Assembly: GCA_963920635.1 (NCBI GenBank)
Contig: OY987305.1
Location: forward strand, 26,932,876 to 26,996,875
Direction of reading: 5' to 3'
DNA from: Pseudeuparius sepicola
Taxonomy: Eukaryota; Arthropoda; Insecta; Coleoptera; Anthribidae
Length of the DNA: 64,000 nucleotides
The translations under genes were made by a program, and so were the position numbers. How positions within the stretch are numbered: the stretch's first letter is position 1; the number at the start of each line of letters is the position of its first letter. The notes under the pieces were generated by a model that was not told the origin of the DNA, searched no databases, and saw only the letters and a list, made by a program, of their open reading frames with translations. Shown one piece after another: positions 32,072 to 41,739 of the stretch.

Positions 32072-32758
32072 TCACAGCCTTATATACATATCGAAACCTT
32101 TCCTATACCACCCGTTTTTCAGACTAAAATCCTTAACTATGACCAGAGTGCCATAGCTGTCGTCCCAACATTGATAGCACAGCTTTTTGAAATCTTCGTA
32201 CGTGACGTCTGGCGACACATGTTCCTCATAAACGTGTTTCAGATTTACGTCGTCTTGTTTAAATAACACGATCACGTTGCAATTATCTCGTATAAGCGGC
32301 TTCGGAATTTTCGAATACGTTTGACATAGATAAGCGACGTCCAACGCTTTGTGGCGCCCCATCGAATAAAATTCCCTGATTTTATTTTGTCTATCACAGG
32401 CCACATCATCAAATATGAATATCGAATTTTCTAGAGCTTCCGACGGATCGATGACATCCTCGTTTATCGTATACGGAAAGAAGCCGATGCAACCGACTTT
32501 TTTTACTACATCCTGCAATAATTGATATTTCGGTTGGTACAACGATTTCGTATATAAGTAGATATTTTCGAATTTCAGACCGTTTTCATTGAAAATCAAA
32601 CTAAGGAGTGCGTTCGTTTTACCACACCCGCTAGGTCCACACAAGATTGCCCTAAACGAGTCTGGTAGTAGGGTGCCGTGTTTTGATTTTACCGTACCCC
32701 CTTGTGTGACATCTAGATTTTCGATAGGGAGACAAACTTGCTGTTGCTAAACTTGCAT
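32072..32758 (-). pseudogene. FtsK/HerA-type genome-packaging ATPase (stop at codon 4)
   Basis: In this virus group the ATPase pumps DNA into the capsid. Walker A is CGPSGCGKTNALL and Walker B is SIFIFDDVACD; the sensor-like region is AYLCQTYSKIPK. The start is placed at the ATG at 32758, because the frame LPIENLDVTQGG...LPDSFRAIL upstream of Walker A is conserved-looking and a TATATATT box lies about 40 bp further up. Codon 4 is TAG between Val and Gln-Gln-Gln, probably an original CAG. No other lesion. It ends at 32072 with TGA, just before the DUF8207-like gene. Size (about 228 aa) fits the family. Confidence 0.9.
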
Positions 32759-32792
32759 CTTGTCAACTGAGAAATTCTGCGTGCGACTCCTC

Positions 32793-32803
32793 AATATATA
32801 GGT
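32793..32803 (-). promoter_or_regulatory. TATA box of the packaging ATPase gene
   Basis: On the minus strand CTATATATTGA precedes the ATPase start codon by about 40 bp. The same arrangement occurs before the DUF8207-like gene (TATATAAGG near 32091). Confidence 0.55.
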
Positions 32804-32846
32804 GACCGACCCAAAATAAAAACAAGTTTTTGTTTTAAAACTTTAT

Positions 32847-33614
32847 TTGTTTTATACATTTACTATATAAATAGCTTATGGTAGATAGACACGCACTTTT
32901 TCACGTATCATCGTTCTGCACAAAGGACATGAGGAGATTTGAAGTGCGCATTCTATGCAAAGCATTACGTGTCCGCAGGGAATCATCACAACCTGTATAT
33001 CGTTGTTGTAGCAAATTTTACATAATTTACTTTTTGATGCGGTTTGAGGTTGACGAACTACGGTATCTTCGACGACGGAGTTTGGTAGTATTGCGACCAC
33101 TGGCAAGGGTTTAATATCCCAACGTCGTATTAAGTCCCGCATTACTTGCTTGGATGAAAGGGCAACTGGGGCTCCAATTTGCGTGGTCTTGCAATGGATC
33201 GTCGCCTTCTTCCCATCGGTAGCCTTCTATTTGTTTTATACATTTACTATATAAATAGCTTATGGTAGATAGACACGCACTTTTTCACGTATCATCGTTC
33301 TGCACAAAGGACATGAGGAGATTTGAAGTGCGCATTCTATGCAAAGCATTACGTGTCCGCAGGGAATCATCACAACCTGTATATCGTTGTTGTAGCAAAT
33401 TTTACATAATTTACTTTTTGATGCGGTTTGAGGTTGACGAACTACGGTATCTTCGACGACGGAGTTTGGTAGTATTGCGACCACTGGCAAGGGTTTAATA
33501 TCCCAACGTCGTATTAAGTCCCGCATTACTTGCTTGGATGAAAGGGCAACTGGGGCTCCAATTTGCGTGGTCTTGCAATGGATCGTCGCCTTCTTCCCAT
33601 CGGTAGCCTTCTAT
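32847..33614. repeat. Perfect tandem duplication, 2 x 384 bp
   Basis: 32847-33230 and 33231-33614 appear identical throughout. The unit holds the RING end of the inhibitor-of-apoptosis gene, its stop and polyadenylation signal, and the end of its BIR domain. 384 is a multiple of three. Confidence 0.95.
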
Positions 33615-33725
33615 GAAGCAAAATGAACACTTGACTACGTCTTCATAATCTGTATAATGGAATCCCGCTTCAGCCAATTGTATTGGGGAAATCGACGGAT
33701 TTGACCACTTCGCGAAACATTTCAA
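32876..33725 (-). pseudogene. Inhibitor-of-apoptosis-like gene: one BIR, RING duplicated
   Basis: Viral and cellular IAP proteins bind caspases through BIR domains and mark targets for degradation through RING ubiquitin-ligase domains. Here the BIR is at 33725-33530 (FAKWSNPSISPIQLAEAGFH, then KCSFC, WEEGDDP, HANWSPSCPF: the Cys-Cys-His-Cys zinc set). After a one-base frame change near 33520 a C3HC4 RING follows (CKICYNNDIQ, IPCGHVMLCIEC, CPLC) and ends with TAA at 33260. A 384-bp tandem duplication places a second identical RING and partial BIR at 32876-33230, beyond that stop. The gene is next to the ATPase and on the same strand. Its upstream end abuts a Penelope pseudo-LTR at 33732, so the promoter and N-terminus are probably lost. 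Confidence 0.88.
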
Positions 33726-33731
33726 TCTATC

Positions 33732-33793
33732 AATTTTTAATTGGGTTTTTCACCACCAAACTGATTGAAAGTCAACTTTTTCAAGTTGCCTCG
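33732..33793 (-). repeat. Penelope pseudo-LTR (distal copy)
   Basis: About 62 bp (AATTGGGTTTTTCACCACCA and on to GTTGCCTCGAAAA) match 35464-35530 with few changes. The two copies flank one Penelope reading frame in direct orientation, the arrangement known as pseudo-LTRs in this class. Confidence 0.75.
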
Positions 33794-35460
33794 AAAATAT
33801 TATCTGATTTCAGTATAGAAACATCTAAGAAAGGTAATTCATTATTATTTTCAATTTCTAAGGTAAACTTAATAGAAGGTTCTTGAGAGTTTATAAAATT
33901 TAATAATGAATTTAACTCATCTACTCCATGTTCCCATATAACAAATATGTCATCTACATATCTCCACCAAACATTAGGTTGGTGAACATATCTAGTCAAT
34001 ACATTTTGTTCAAAATCTTCCATGAATAAATTGCTTATGAATGGCGATAAAGGAGACCCCATAGCCATTCCAAATTCCTGCTGGTAAAATTCATTTCCTA
34101 GTTGAAAATAGGTGGTTTTAACACATAGTGTTGTTAGTTCTAATATTGCATCTATATTCAAATTTGTCCTTTCTACTAAAGTCTGATCACTTTCTAACTT
34201 TCTGCGTAAAATATTCAATGATTTGTCAACAGGGACATTTGTAAAAAGACTAGCCACATCAAAACTAGCTAATATATAATTATCCGGAAATTGATGTTCC
34301 CTAATTTTTTCTAGAAAATGATTACTGTTTCTGATAAATGAATTTGAGTTTCCTACTAACGGATTAACAATTTTAAGTAAATATTTTGCTAACGAATGAC
34401 ATGGCGAATTTATTGAACTTACAATGGGGCGAAGAGGAATGTTAGTTTTGTGTATTTTTGGTAATCCGTATAAGTGTGGAGGTTTTGAATGATGCGGAGT
34501 TAAGAGTGTCCTTTGTCTCTGTGTCATTTGTTCGCGCTATTTATATAGTGTTTTGTATATTTTAGTTTCTATTGAAGTTGTAGGGTCTTTGTTTATCTTC
34601 TTGTAAGTTCCTTGATTTAATAAATCATTTAATTTATTATCATACACAGTTTTTTCTAAAATAACAGTTGCATTTCCTTTATCTGCTGGTAATATTTTAA
34701 TTATCCTATCTGATTTAAGTGATCTAATTGCTACTTTTTCTTCCTTTGAAATATTTGACCTTGGTTTAAAATCTTTTTCCAAGATTATTTTTGACCTGAC
34801 TCTAAATTCTTGATCTAATTCCTCAGGTAATGCTTGAGCTGTTTCCTCTACCGATGCTACTATGTCAAGCTTAGAAATTTTGTTGTCAACAACAGAAAAA
34901 TTTAACCCTTTTGCCAAAACTAACTTTTCTGAAATGGTAAGTTCTCTGTTAAATAAATTAATTACTGTTCTGTTGACAAAATCATTGTCTATTTGATTGA
35001 ATTCCTCACTATGCTTTTCCTCAACTAATCTTCGGAATTTCTTAATCTGTCTAAGTTTGACTCTATCAAAATGCCTATTATAGCTTATGCCGATACAATT
35101 TGATATATAATTAAAATCATAGAAATATACACTTTCCCTAACATTTTCCTGTATTTCATTTATATCCCCCCATAATTTGTTTATGTTACTTCTTTGGTTC
35201 TGTATTCTTTCTCTTATCAGCATCATACTACATCTGAACAATATTTTGCTACATTTCCTACTAGTAAAAGGTTCTTTTAGGCGTAATCCTTTTGGTATAA
35301 TATCGGCTTGTCTACATTTACATAAATATGTCAATCCATTTTTCGCGTTAGATAATTTAAAAAACTTCTTCTCTAATAATCTGAAATTATTGCAAACATT
35401 AAGCCCATACCTTTGTTCTAGATATTTTCTAAAATTTATTTGTGGCGCAAACAGATCCAT
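33781..35460 (-). pseudogene. Penelope-like element ORF: reverse transcriptase, GIY-YIG lost
   Basis: One frame from MDLFAPQINFRKYLEQRYGL at 35460 runs down to about 33795, interrupted by a single TAG at 34537. The N-terminal domain is followed by the telomerase-related reverse transcriptase of Penelope elements: LYGLPKIHK, RPIVSSINSPCH, ASFDVASLFTNVP, GMAMGSPLSPFISNLFMEDF and the catalytic WWRYVDDIFVIW. After LPFLDVSILKSDN the sequence passes straight into the pseudo-LTR. The C-terminal GIY-YIG endonuclease has been deleted. The neighbouring copy at 35896-36816 shows what is missing. Such elements copy RNA into DNA at a cut made by the GIY-YIG domain. Confidence 0.92.
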
Positions 35461-35463
35461 TTA

Positions 35464-35530
35464 AATTTTAATTGGATTTTTCGCCACCAAACTGATTGAA
35501 AGACAACTTTTTCAAGTTGCCTCGAAAATT
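35464..35530 (-). repeat. Penelope pseudo-LTR (proximal copy)
   Basis: Direct counterpart of 33732-33793, lying 4 bp upstream of the Penelope start codon at 35460. On its other side is the 3' noncoding region of a second Penelope copy, so it joins two copies in tandem. Confidence 0.75.
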
Positions 35531-35895
35531 CATAAATTCTTAACACTAAATGAACGAAACTTTAAACGTGTAACTCAAAAAATAACTTCAACAAATTTGT
35601 TTTCTGAGCTTTCGGAGGATAAATCTTCCTCCTTTCTCAAAGATCATGTCACGTCAAAGTGAAGTGACAGATTAATAAATTTCAGGTTAAAATGTCATGA
35701 CAACAGAAACAATAGCCTAGCCACCTGCCTGATATTGTACCCTGTGTTTTATATAATTATCTATACTAACTTCTCTTTGAATAAGTGGCAATAATATTTT
35801 ACTGAATTCCACTGAACATTCAGCAACACAGTTGCCCGTATTTCCTAGAATAAATGCAGATTCTTTAATTTTTCGTCTATTTCCTACTTCTGCTT
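35531..35895 (-). other. Penelope 3' noncoding region and frame end
   Basis: It contains the 129-bp block shared with 4287-4415 (here 35598-35726). From about 35725 up to 35923 there is a minus-strand frame (SKPILKAEVGNRRKIKESAF) that looks like the natural end of the GIY-YIG protein in another frame. Confidence 0.6.
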
Positions 35896-36816
35896 TTAGA
35901 ATTGGTTTGGAACCATCCCACAATATCCTATGATTGTTTTAAAGGAATGTTCACATATTTTTGACTTCGAAATTTGATTTTGCCTGATATAATTTTTATG
36001 TTCTTTTAAACGAACGTTAAATGGCCTACAAGTCTCCCCAACATAGAACTTTACACATTCACAAGGAATTTTATAAATGCAATTTTTTGAACTTTGTAAC
36101 TCATTAAATGGTTTTGTTTTAACTAGCATCGATCTTAATGTATTTTTGGTTTTAAATACTGTTCTCACATTAAAACGATTGCCTATATGTTTCAGCTTAT
36201 CTGACAGTCCAGGAATATAAGGAATTATTAAATTTACTGGTCGGTCCACCAGATTTATTTCTCTAATTCTATTAGCATTGTTATTTTGTTGGAAATCCTG
36301 AAAAACTTGCTCAACAAATTCAATAGGATAACTATTCTTCTCAAGAACATGTTTTATATGTTTAATTTCCTCCTCAAATTTTGTGTTATTAGAACAAATC
36401 GTTCTAGCCCTGTCATACAAACTTTTAATTACTCCTTTTTTAACACTAATATGATGATTGGATTTGAAATGGAGATATCTATTAGTATGTGTTGGTTTTC
36501 TATAGACACTAGTTTCTATATCATCTGATTTCAGTATAGAAACATCTAAGAAAGGTAATTCATTATTATTTTTAATTTCTAAGGTAAACTTAATAGAAGG
36601 TTCTTGAGAGTTTATAAAATTTAATAATGAATTTAACTCATCTACTCCATGTTCCCATATAACAAATATGTCATCTACATATCTCCACCAAACATTAGGT
36701 TGGTGAACATATCTAGTCAATTCATTTTGTTCAAAATCTTCCATGAATAAATTGCTAAAAAATTTAACAAAATTTCTAAGCTTGACATAGTAGCATCGGT
36801 AGAGGAAACAGCTCAA
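35896..36816 (-). pseudogene. Second Penelope copy: end of reverse transcriptase plus GIY-YIG endonuclease
   Basis: The frame from about 36760 begins within the reverse transcriptase at NLFMEDFEQN, almost the same as the first copy. It holds WWRYVDDIFVIW, the connecting region TSVYRKPTHTNRYLHF, and the GIY-YIG endonuclease CIYKIPCECVKFYVGETCRP with CEHSF. It ends at 35896, while a continuation to 35725 exists in another frame, so there is a frameshift near 35900. The upstream part of this copy is absent and replaced by an inverted piece (36765-36911). Confidence 0.9.
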
Positions 36817-36911
36817 GCATTACCTGAGGAATTAGGTCAAGAATTTAGAGTCAAGTCAAAAATAATCTTGGAAAAAGATTTTAAACCAAGGTCAAATATT
36901 TCAAAGGAAGA
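36765..36911 (+). repeat. Inverted 5' piece of the second Penelope copy
   Basis: On the plus strand it encodes KLDIVASVEETAQALPEELG and then LEKDFKPRSNISKEE, which in the first copy lie on the minus strand at about 34890-34720. It is head to head with the minus-strand remainder of the same family, as produced by 5' inversion during target-primed reverse transcription. Confidence 0.8.
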
Positions 36912-37977
36912 ACATAATTTAAATCTTAACACATCAAAGTCTCAACTGATGGTGTTTGGGAGTAGAAGCGGTGTAGCTTTTATTGAACAGAGTCTAAATA
37001 TATTTATAGGTAATACAAAATTAAATTTTGTGGACTCTGCCAGGAACTTGGGTCTCATTCTTGATACACAATTTCGTTTCAAGAAGCATGTAACTAAATT
37101 AATTCAAAAATCATTTTCTAATCTTAAATTAATATATGCTAGTAGACATTTATTAACCCTTAATCTCAGAAAACAGCTGTGTGAAACGCTCGTCTTATCC
37201 CATTTCAATTATTGCAATTTTTTGTACACCCCCTGTTTAGATTCGGTAGACAAAAAAAAATTCAAAAGGTTCAAAACTCATGCTGTCGTTTAATTTATTG
37301 GTTGCGGAGGTATGATCATGTCTCTCAAAATATCAACACACTTAACTGGTTAAGAATGGATAATCGTTGGAGACACCATCTACGAAATTTTTTACATAAA
37401 CTTTTTAATTCCCCCAATGCTCCAATAAGCTTAAAATATAAGTTTGCTCCTCGCTCCTCTACTCATTCTAATAATACCAGAAGATTCAAGAACTTGTTTT
37501 CGACTCCTCGTCATCGGACAGCCATGTATACCCGCTCGTTTACTTACAACTCCATTAAATTGTACAATAGCCTTCCCGAAGATTTCAAAATTTTAAATAT
37601 TAATAAATTTAAGTTTAAACTCAAACAATATTTACATCACAGTCAGGATAATATGTCCGTTCTCATTTAGCTTTATTCATTGCCATTTTTCAAAGTGTGT
37701 TTTTGATGTTCTATCTCCCTTAACTAAATTAATTATTTTTTTAACTTATTTTCTGAATTGAGTAATTATTATTCGTTGAAATTGCTTGTTATGATTGGTG
37801 TTTTGTTTACTTGAGCTTATCTGTATTTCTTGCTATGGTGCTTGAGAGGTGGTTAAGTAGAGTAGCATGTCTATTGCTAGACTTCGCCTTCTCTTTCGCT
37901 TGCCATTAGCTTACTGATTTATGTTTATTTAAATTTTCTTTCAATAAAGCCGGTTTATTATTATTATTATTATTATA
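36912..37977 (+). pseudogene. LINE 3' end (CR1/Jockey-like ORF2 C-terminus and tail)
   Basis: Two overlapping frames (to 37293 and from 37212) give the C-terminal part of a LINE ORF2: LNTSKSQLMVFG, SARNLGLILDTQFRFKKH, SHFNYCNFLYTPCLDS, then SFTYNSIKLYNSLPEDF and a stop at 37670. A frameshift lies near 37250 in a run of A. AATAAA is at 37945, followed by a (TTA)n tail ending at 37977, which marks the natural 3' end. It begins exactly where an inverted Penelope piece stops. Confidence 0.85.
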
Positions 37978-38660
37978 TTCTAACCAAGGTGGGTCAAGCA
38001 ACAAGAGCATATGGTCTTATTGTTCGCAACTGTCGGTCGTTTAATTATGTTAATCCCTTAAAAATGCTTTACTTTGCCTATGCTTTGAATATGGTTCGAT
38101 AGTATGGTGGCCGTACGATAGCTGTTATATAGCCTTAGTGGCAAATGTCCAAAAAAAGTTTCTGAAATTTATGTTCTTCAAAGTACCTACTTGGTTACTA
38201 TCCTGAAAGAGGTTATCCATATAATTATTTAACAGCCCGATTTAATATTGATTCCCTATATTTAAGGCGAAAGTCTGCATCTCTCACCTTTTTGTATAAT
38301 CTTGTTCACAATGAGATAGACTGTGCAGAACTTTTAGCTCAGATTAACTTTTTAGTGTCAAGAATTCAAAGCAGGGGTAACTTTACTTTTTATTGTAACA
38401 AGGCTAGGACCAATTATTTGTACCTTAAATCTCCACTATTTGTGATCTGTAATACTTTCAACAAATTATCTCACTTGTGTGATTTGCATGCTGATAAGCT
38501 TCCTCAAATTATATATCATACTACACAACTCCTGAATGACAATGTTTCTTTTTTTGTACCTACATTATATTTGTAAATTTTCTCTTATAAATCAGCAAAT
38601 TTTCTAATATTGTCCTGTAATTATTTATACTGTCGGGCAACAAAGCTATTATTATTATTA
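37978..38660 (+). pseudogene. Second LINE 3' end, different family
   Basis: Broken frames give the C-terminal reverse-transcriptase region of another LINE (TRAYGLIVRNCRSFN, LFEYGSIVWWPYD-like, then SASLTFLYNLVHNEIDCAEL to a stop at 38576) and a tail of ATT repeats ending near 38660. It is not the same family as the preceding fragment. Confidence 0.7.
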
Positions 38661-38666
38661 TCGATT

Positions 38667-40605
38667 TAGCCAAAAGGCATTCGCACTCCTTCTACACGGA
38701 ACATTCACTCAGATCTCGGGTATCCCGGATACCATAAGGATCTGGCTCGGACGAGACCCTTGCCATGTTATCGGGCCTTAGGTGACATTTATGTTGTTGG
38801 ACGTTCCTGCATTCCCCATGAATTTCCTGATGGTTCGGGCTGTCGCAAGTAGTGCCGCTTTCTGCATGGACCTGTAAAGATTATCAGTTAGACCCAGCTC
38901 TTTGATGTTTCTCAGCAAACTTTTTGGTATAACATCAGTTGTTGACACGACGATTGGAACCGTCTGAACGTTCCCCATTTCCCATTGCCTTCTAATTCGT
39001 TCTTCTAAGTCTCTGTACTTCGCGATTTTCTCCTGCTTCACACGCAGGTTGTTGTTGTTTGAGATGGCCACATCAAGCAGAGTTGTCTTCCTAGAAATTT
39101 TATCAACTATTATAAGGTCCGGCCTGTTATGGACAACTCGTTGATCTGTCAGAACTGTACGGTCCCAGTATATCTTGTAGTTGCTGTTTTCGAGAACAGG
39201 TTCCGATGTGTAGCTGTAATACGGGACCCTCTCTGCATGCACAAGCAGTAGTTTTTCCGCAAGTTCCTTGTGCAAGATTTTGGCAACCGAATCGTGTCGT
39301 TCCTTATATTCCATTGATGCGAACATCTGACATCCTCCTGTTATGTGCTGGATTGTTTCTGAAGTTTGGCACCCGTATCTGCATCTGTCATCTACTACCG
39401 CTGCATCTTCTACAATGAATTTTAGGTAGTTGCGAGTTAGTATAACCTGATCTTGTATGGCTAGTAAGAAGCCTTCCGTCTCGAGGACCATTCGTCCTGA
39501 GGCCAGCCAATAGTTCGACGCTAAATTTTCGACATATTCCCGGTTAACCTCATTAGGATGTGGATTGTCCATCCACATCTGTAGTTCATCATTTTCGGTT
39601 CGGTGGTGATTCTGATGCTCGTGTTCCCTCAGACATAGCGGTGTTGAGACGTCTGCTCCGTATATAGCCTTATGTAGTGTGGAGCTGTTGGCCTGCCTGC
39701 GGAAATAATTACGCAGAAATAATTGTTGGTCCAATTGCTTGTTGAGTTCTGCCAATCCTCTTCCTTCTAGTTGACGTGGCAGAGTTGTTCTTTCTACGGC
39801 ACTACGGGGATGATGTTTATGAGCTTTTGTCAGTAGTGTCCTAACTTTTCGCTGCAGGTTGTTGATGTCCGTGTTGGTCCAATTCACTATTCCGGAGGCA
39901 TAGATGAGTACAGAGCACGCATACGTGTTTAGGGCCTTAATTCCTGCTGTTAAGATCAGTTCGCACTACTTGTCTTACTCTCTTGATGAATTCATTCGTT
40001 AAATCGGTCTTCATTGTACGATGGTCTATCATTTGAGCTTGTTTCATCCCGAAATACTTGTATGTATCTCCCATGCTCATTGCTTCGATCTCCTGGCCGT
40101 CCTGCATCTCGTGCGCGCCTTGTTCGAGCTTTCCTCGGACGATGTTAAGGGTGCGGCACTTGTCCAGTCCAAACTGCATTCCGATGTCCCTGGAGAACTC
40201 TTCTACAATTTTAAGCATTTGCGTTAGTTGGTTTTTGATTGCGGCCATCAGTTTTAAATCATCCATATATAATAGGTGTTTCAACTTGATCGCTTCTGAG
40301 TTGTTGCTTTTGATAGCGAAGCCGAAGCGAATTCAACCGATATGATAGAGGGTTCATCGCCATGCAGAACCACAGTGGACTGAGTGAATCTCCTTGGAAA
40401 ATCCCTCTTCGGATGTTGATTGTGTCGGTCTAGATGTTACTGCTTGCGGTTCTGAGTTGTATCTTAATGTGCCAGGTTGTCATAGCGTGTTCTAGAAAGG
40501 AAACTGTATGATGATCTATTTTATACAGCTTTAAGATACCTGTGAGCCAGTCGTGAGGTACGGAATCAAATGCTTTTTTGTAGTCCACATAAGCCATCTG
40601 TGGGT
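38667..40605 (-). pseudogene. R4/Dong-like LINE, 5' truncated (reverse transcriptase and endonuclease)
   Basis: Read from about 40605 down, the first frame has YVDYKKAFDSVPHDWL. After stops and frame changes there follow IRRGIFQGDSLSPLWF, HLLYMDDLKLMA (catalytic pair) and GLDKCRTLNI. The last part is an intact 369-codon frame at 38778-39887 with a C-x3-C..H..C cluster (CRYGCQTSETIQHITGGC) and a restriction-like endonuclease stretch RPDLIIVDKISRKTTLLDVA. That set is typical of the R2/R4 group, which cleave DNA with a type IIS-like domain. The element abuts (TAA)n at its 3' end and is joined at its 5' end to viral PolB sequence. An N-terminal piece of a similar element lies at 56597-57113. Confidence 0.85.
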
Positions 40606-41530
40606 CATTATAGGGTTTCAGTATGGATTCAAAATCTGCTAAAATAACAAAGGGTATTTTTTCTTTATGAAACTCTATATATTTATCTTTAGGGAAGGAT
40701 ATTTTACAATTATTTATATCTTGACAGTAGCTTATATGTTCGTCAAGCTTTTCTTGAGACGAATAATAATTAAGGCACCTATCATATATAAACATTTTAT
40801 CTTTATGTTTATTTGTTTGCCTTGAAATCAACCTAGATAAATCTTTAATCCGACAATAATGGTAGTGAATGTCTACTATTGACTCATCGATAGAGACAGC
40901 TTCATGATCATTAATTTTTGGAAAATATTTATCTTGAGTTAAAAGTAGATTTACGTGTTTTTGCATTTTACTTTTTGTAATTCGCCCAGGTGAAGTAATA
41001 AACGTAGCAGACTAATCGTTTTTTAGTAGATCTAATATGTACACATTTACAGATATATCATTTAATTTTTCAACTTTTGGAATTTGATTTAAAGTTAATG
41101 GAAATTTCAAGCCTCTTAAATTTAATACCTTCGAAGGGTGTGGATATGAAGAAGTGCGGGACGGTACCTTTTTTCCATTATAGGTGTATAGAGCTGAAAG
41201 TACAGCCCATCAGAAACAAAGATCAGCATTATTTTTAACATTAACGCACGTTCGCTTAGCTGCTATGGATTCCGGAAGCTTCATATATGTAAGAATTTTC
41301 GCCGTTTCATACTTCAATTTTGTTGATATTGATTTCCAAGCTCAAAATTGTATGTAAAGCCCAACCGGAATCTCTTTCTTGAAAATATTCTAGTTTGTTT
41401 AAGATTTTATCTATAACACAGTTTTGAAACCATTTCTTAAGCTCTGTGCTTTGATCAATTATTTCGTTTTTCGTATTAAAATATTTATTTTCTAACACTT
41501 CATCTTCTTTTTTTAATAAATTCACCACAA
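40600..41530 (-). pseudogene. Second viral PolB copy, N-terminal part only
   Basis: Minus-strand frames match the start of the PolB at 26088 at moderate identity. LEYFQERDSGWALHTILSLE is the usual N-terminal signature. Further on come FPLTLNQIPKVEKLNDISVN (first copy: FPVTLPKIERFEKLNEISVN) and KMQKHVNLLLTQDKYFPKIN (first copy: KMDRHVNLLLIQDQYFLKIN). Next is SSQEKLDEHISYCQDINNC, and last the exonuclease motif in ILADFESILKPY. The copy has several stops and ends at about 40605 where the R4-like LINE begins. The divergence shows it is not a recent duplication of the first locus but another member of the family. Confidence 0.88.
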
Positions 41531-41739
41531 AACACTGTGTTAACTTTAATAATTCTAAGAGGTTTTAGGATTCGGCTAGGTTTTGAATAAGAAAAGAGCA
41601 TAATTAAAAAATTTTAGTATATCTTGGTGTTTTAAGTCTACTATAATGGCTGAGCGAATGCGACTTTGAAACACCGATTTTGTAACCTCTTATTTTATCC
41701 GGTCATTTCTATTTTCTATCCTAAGTTTACCTGTCCCCT

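Noticed and set aside
36868..37293. A 141-codon plus-strand gene
   Set aside because: It is a chance fusion of an inverted Penelope piece and a LINE reverse-transcriptase end.
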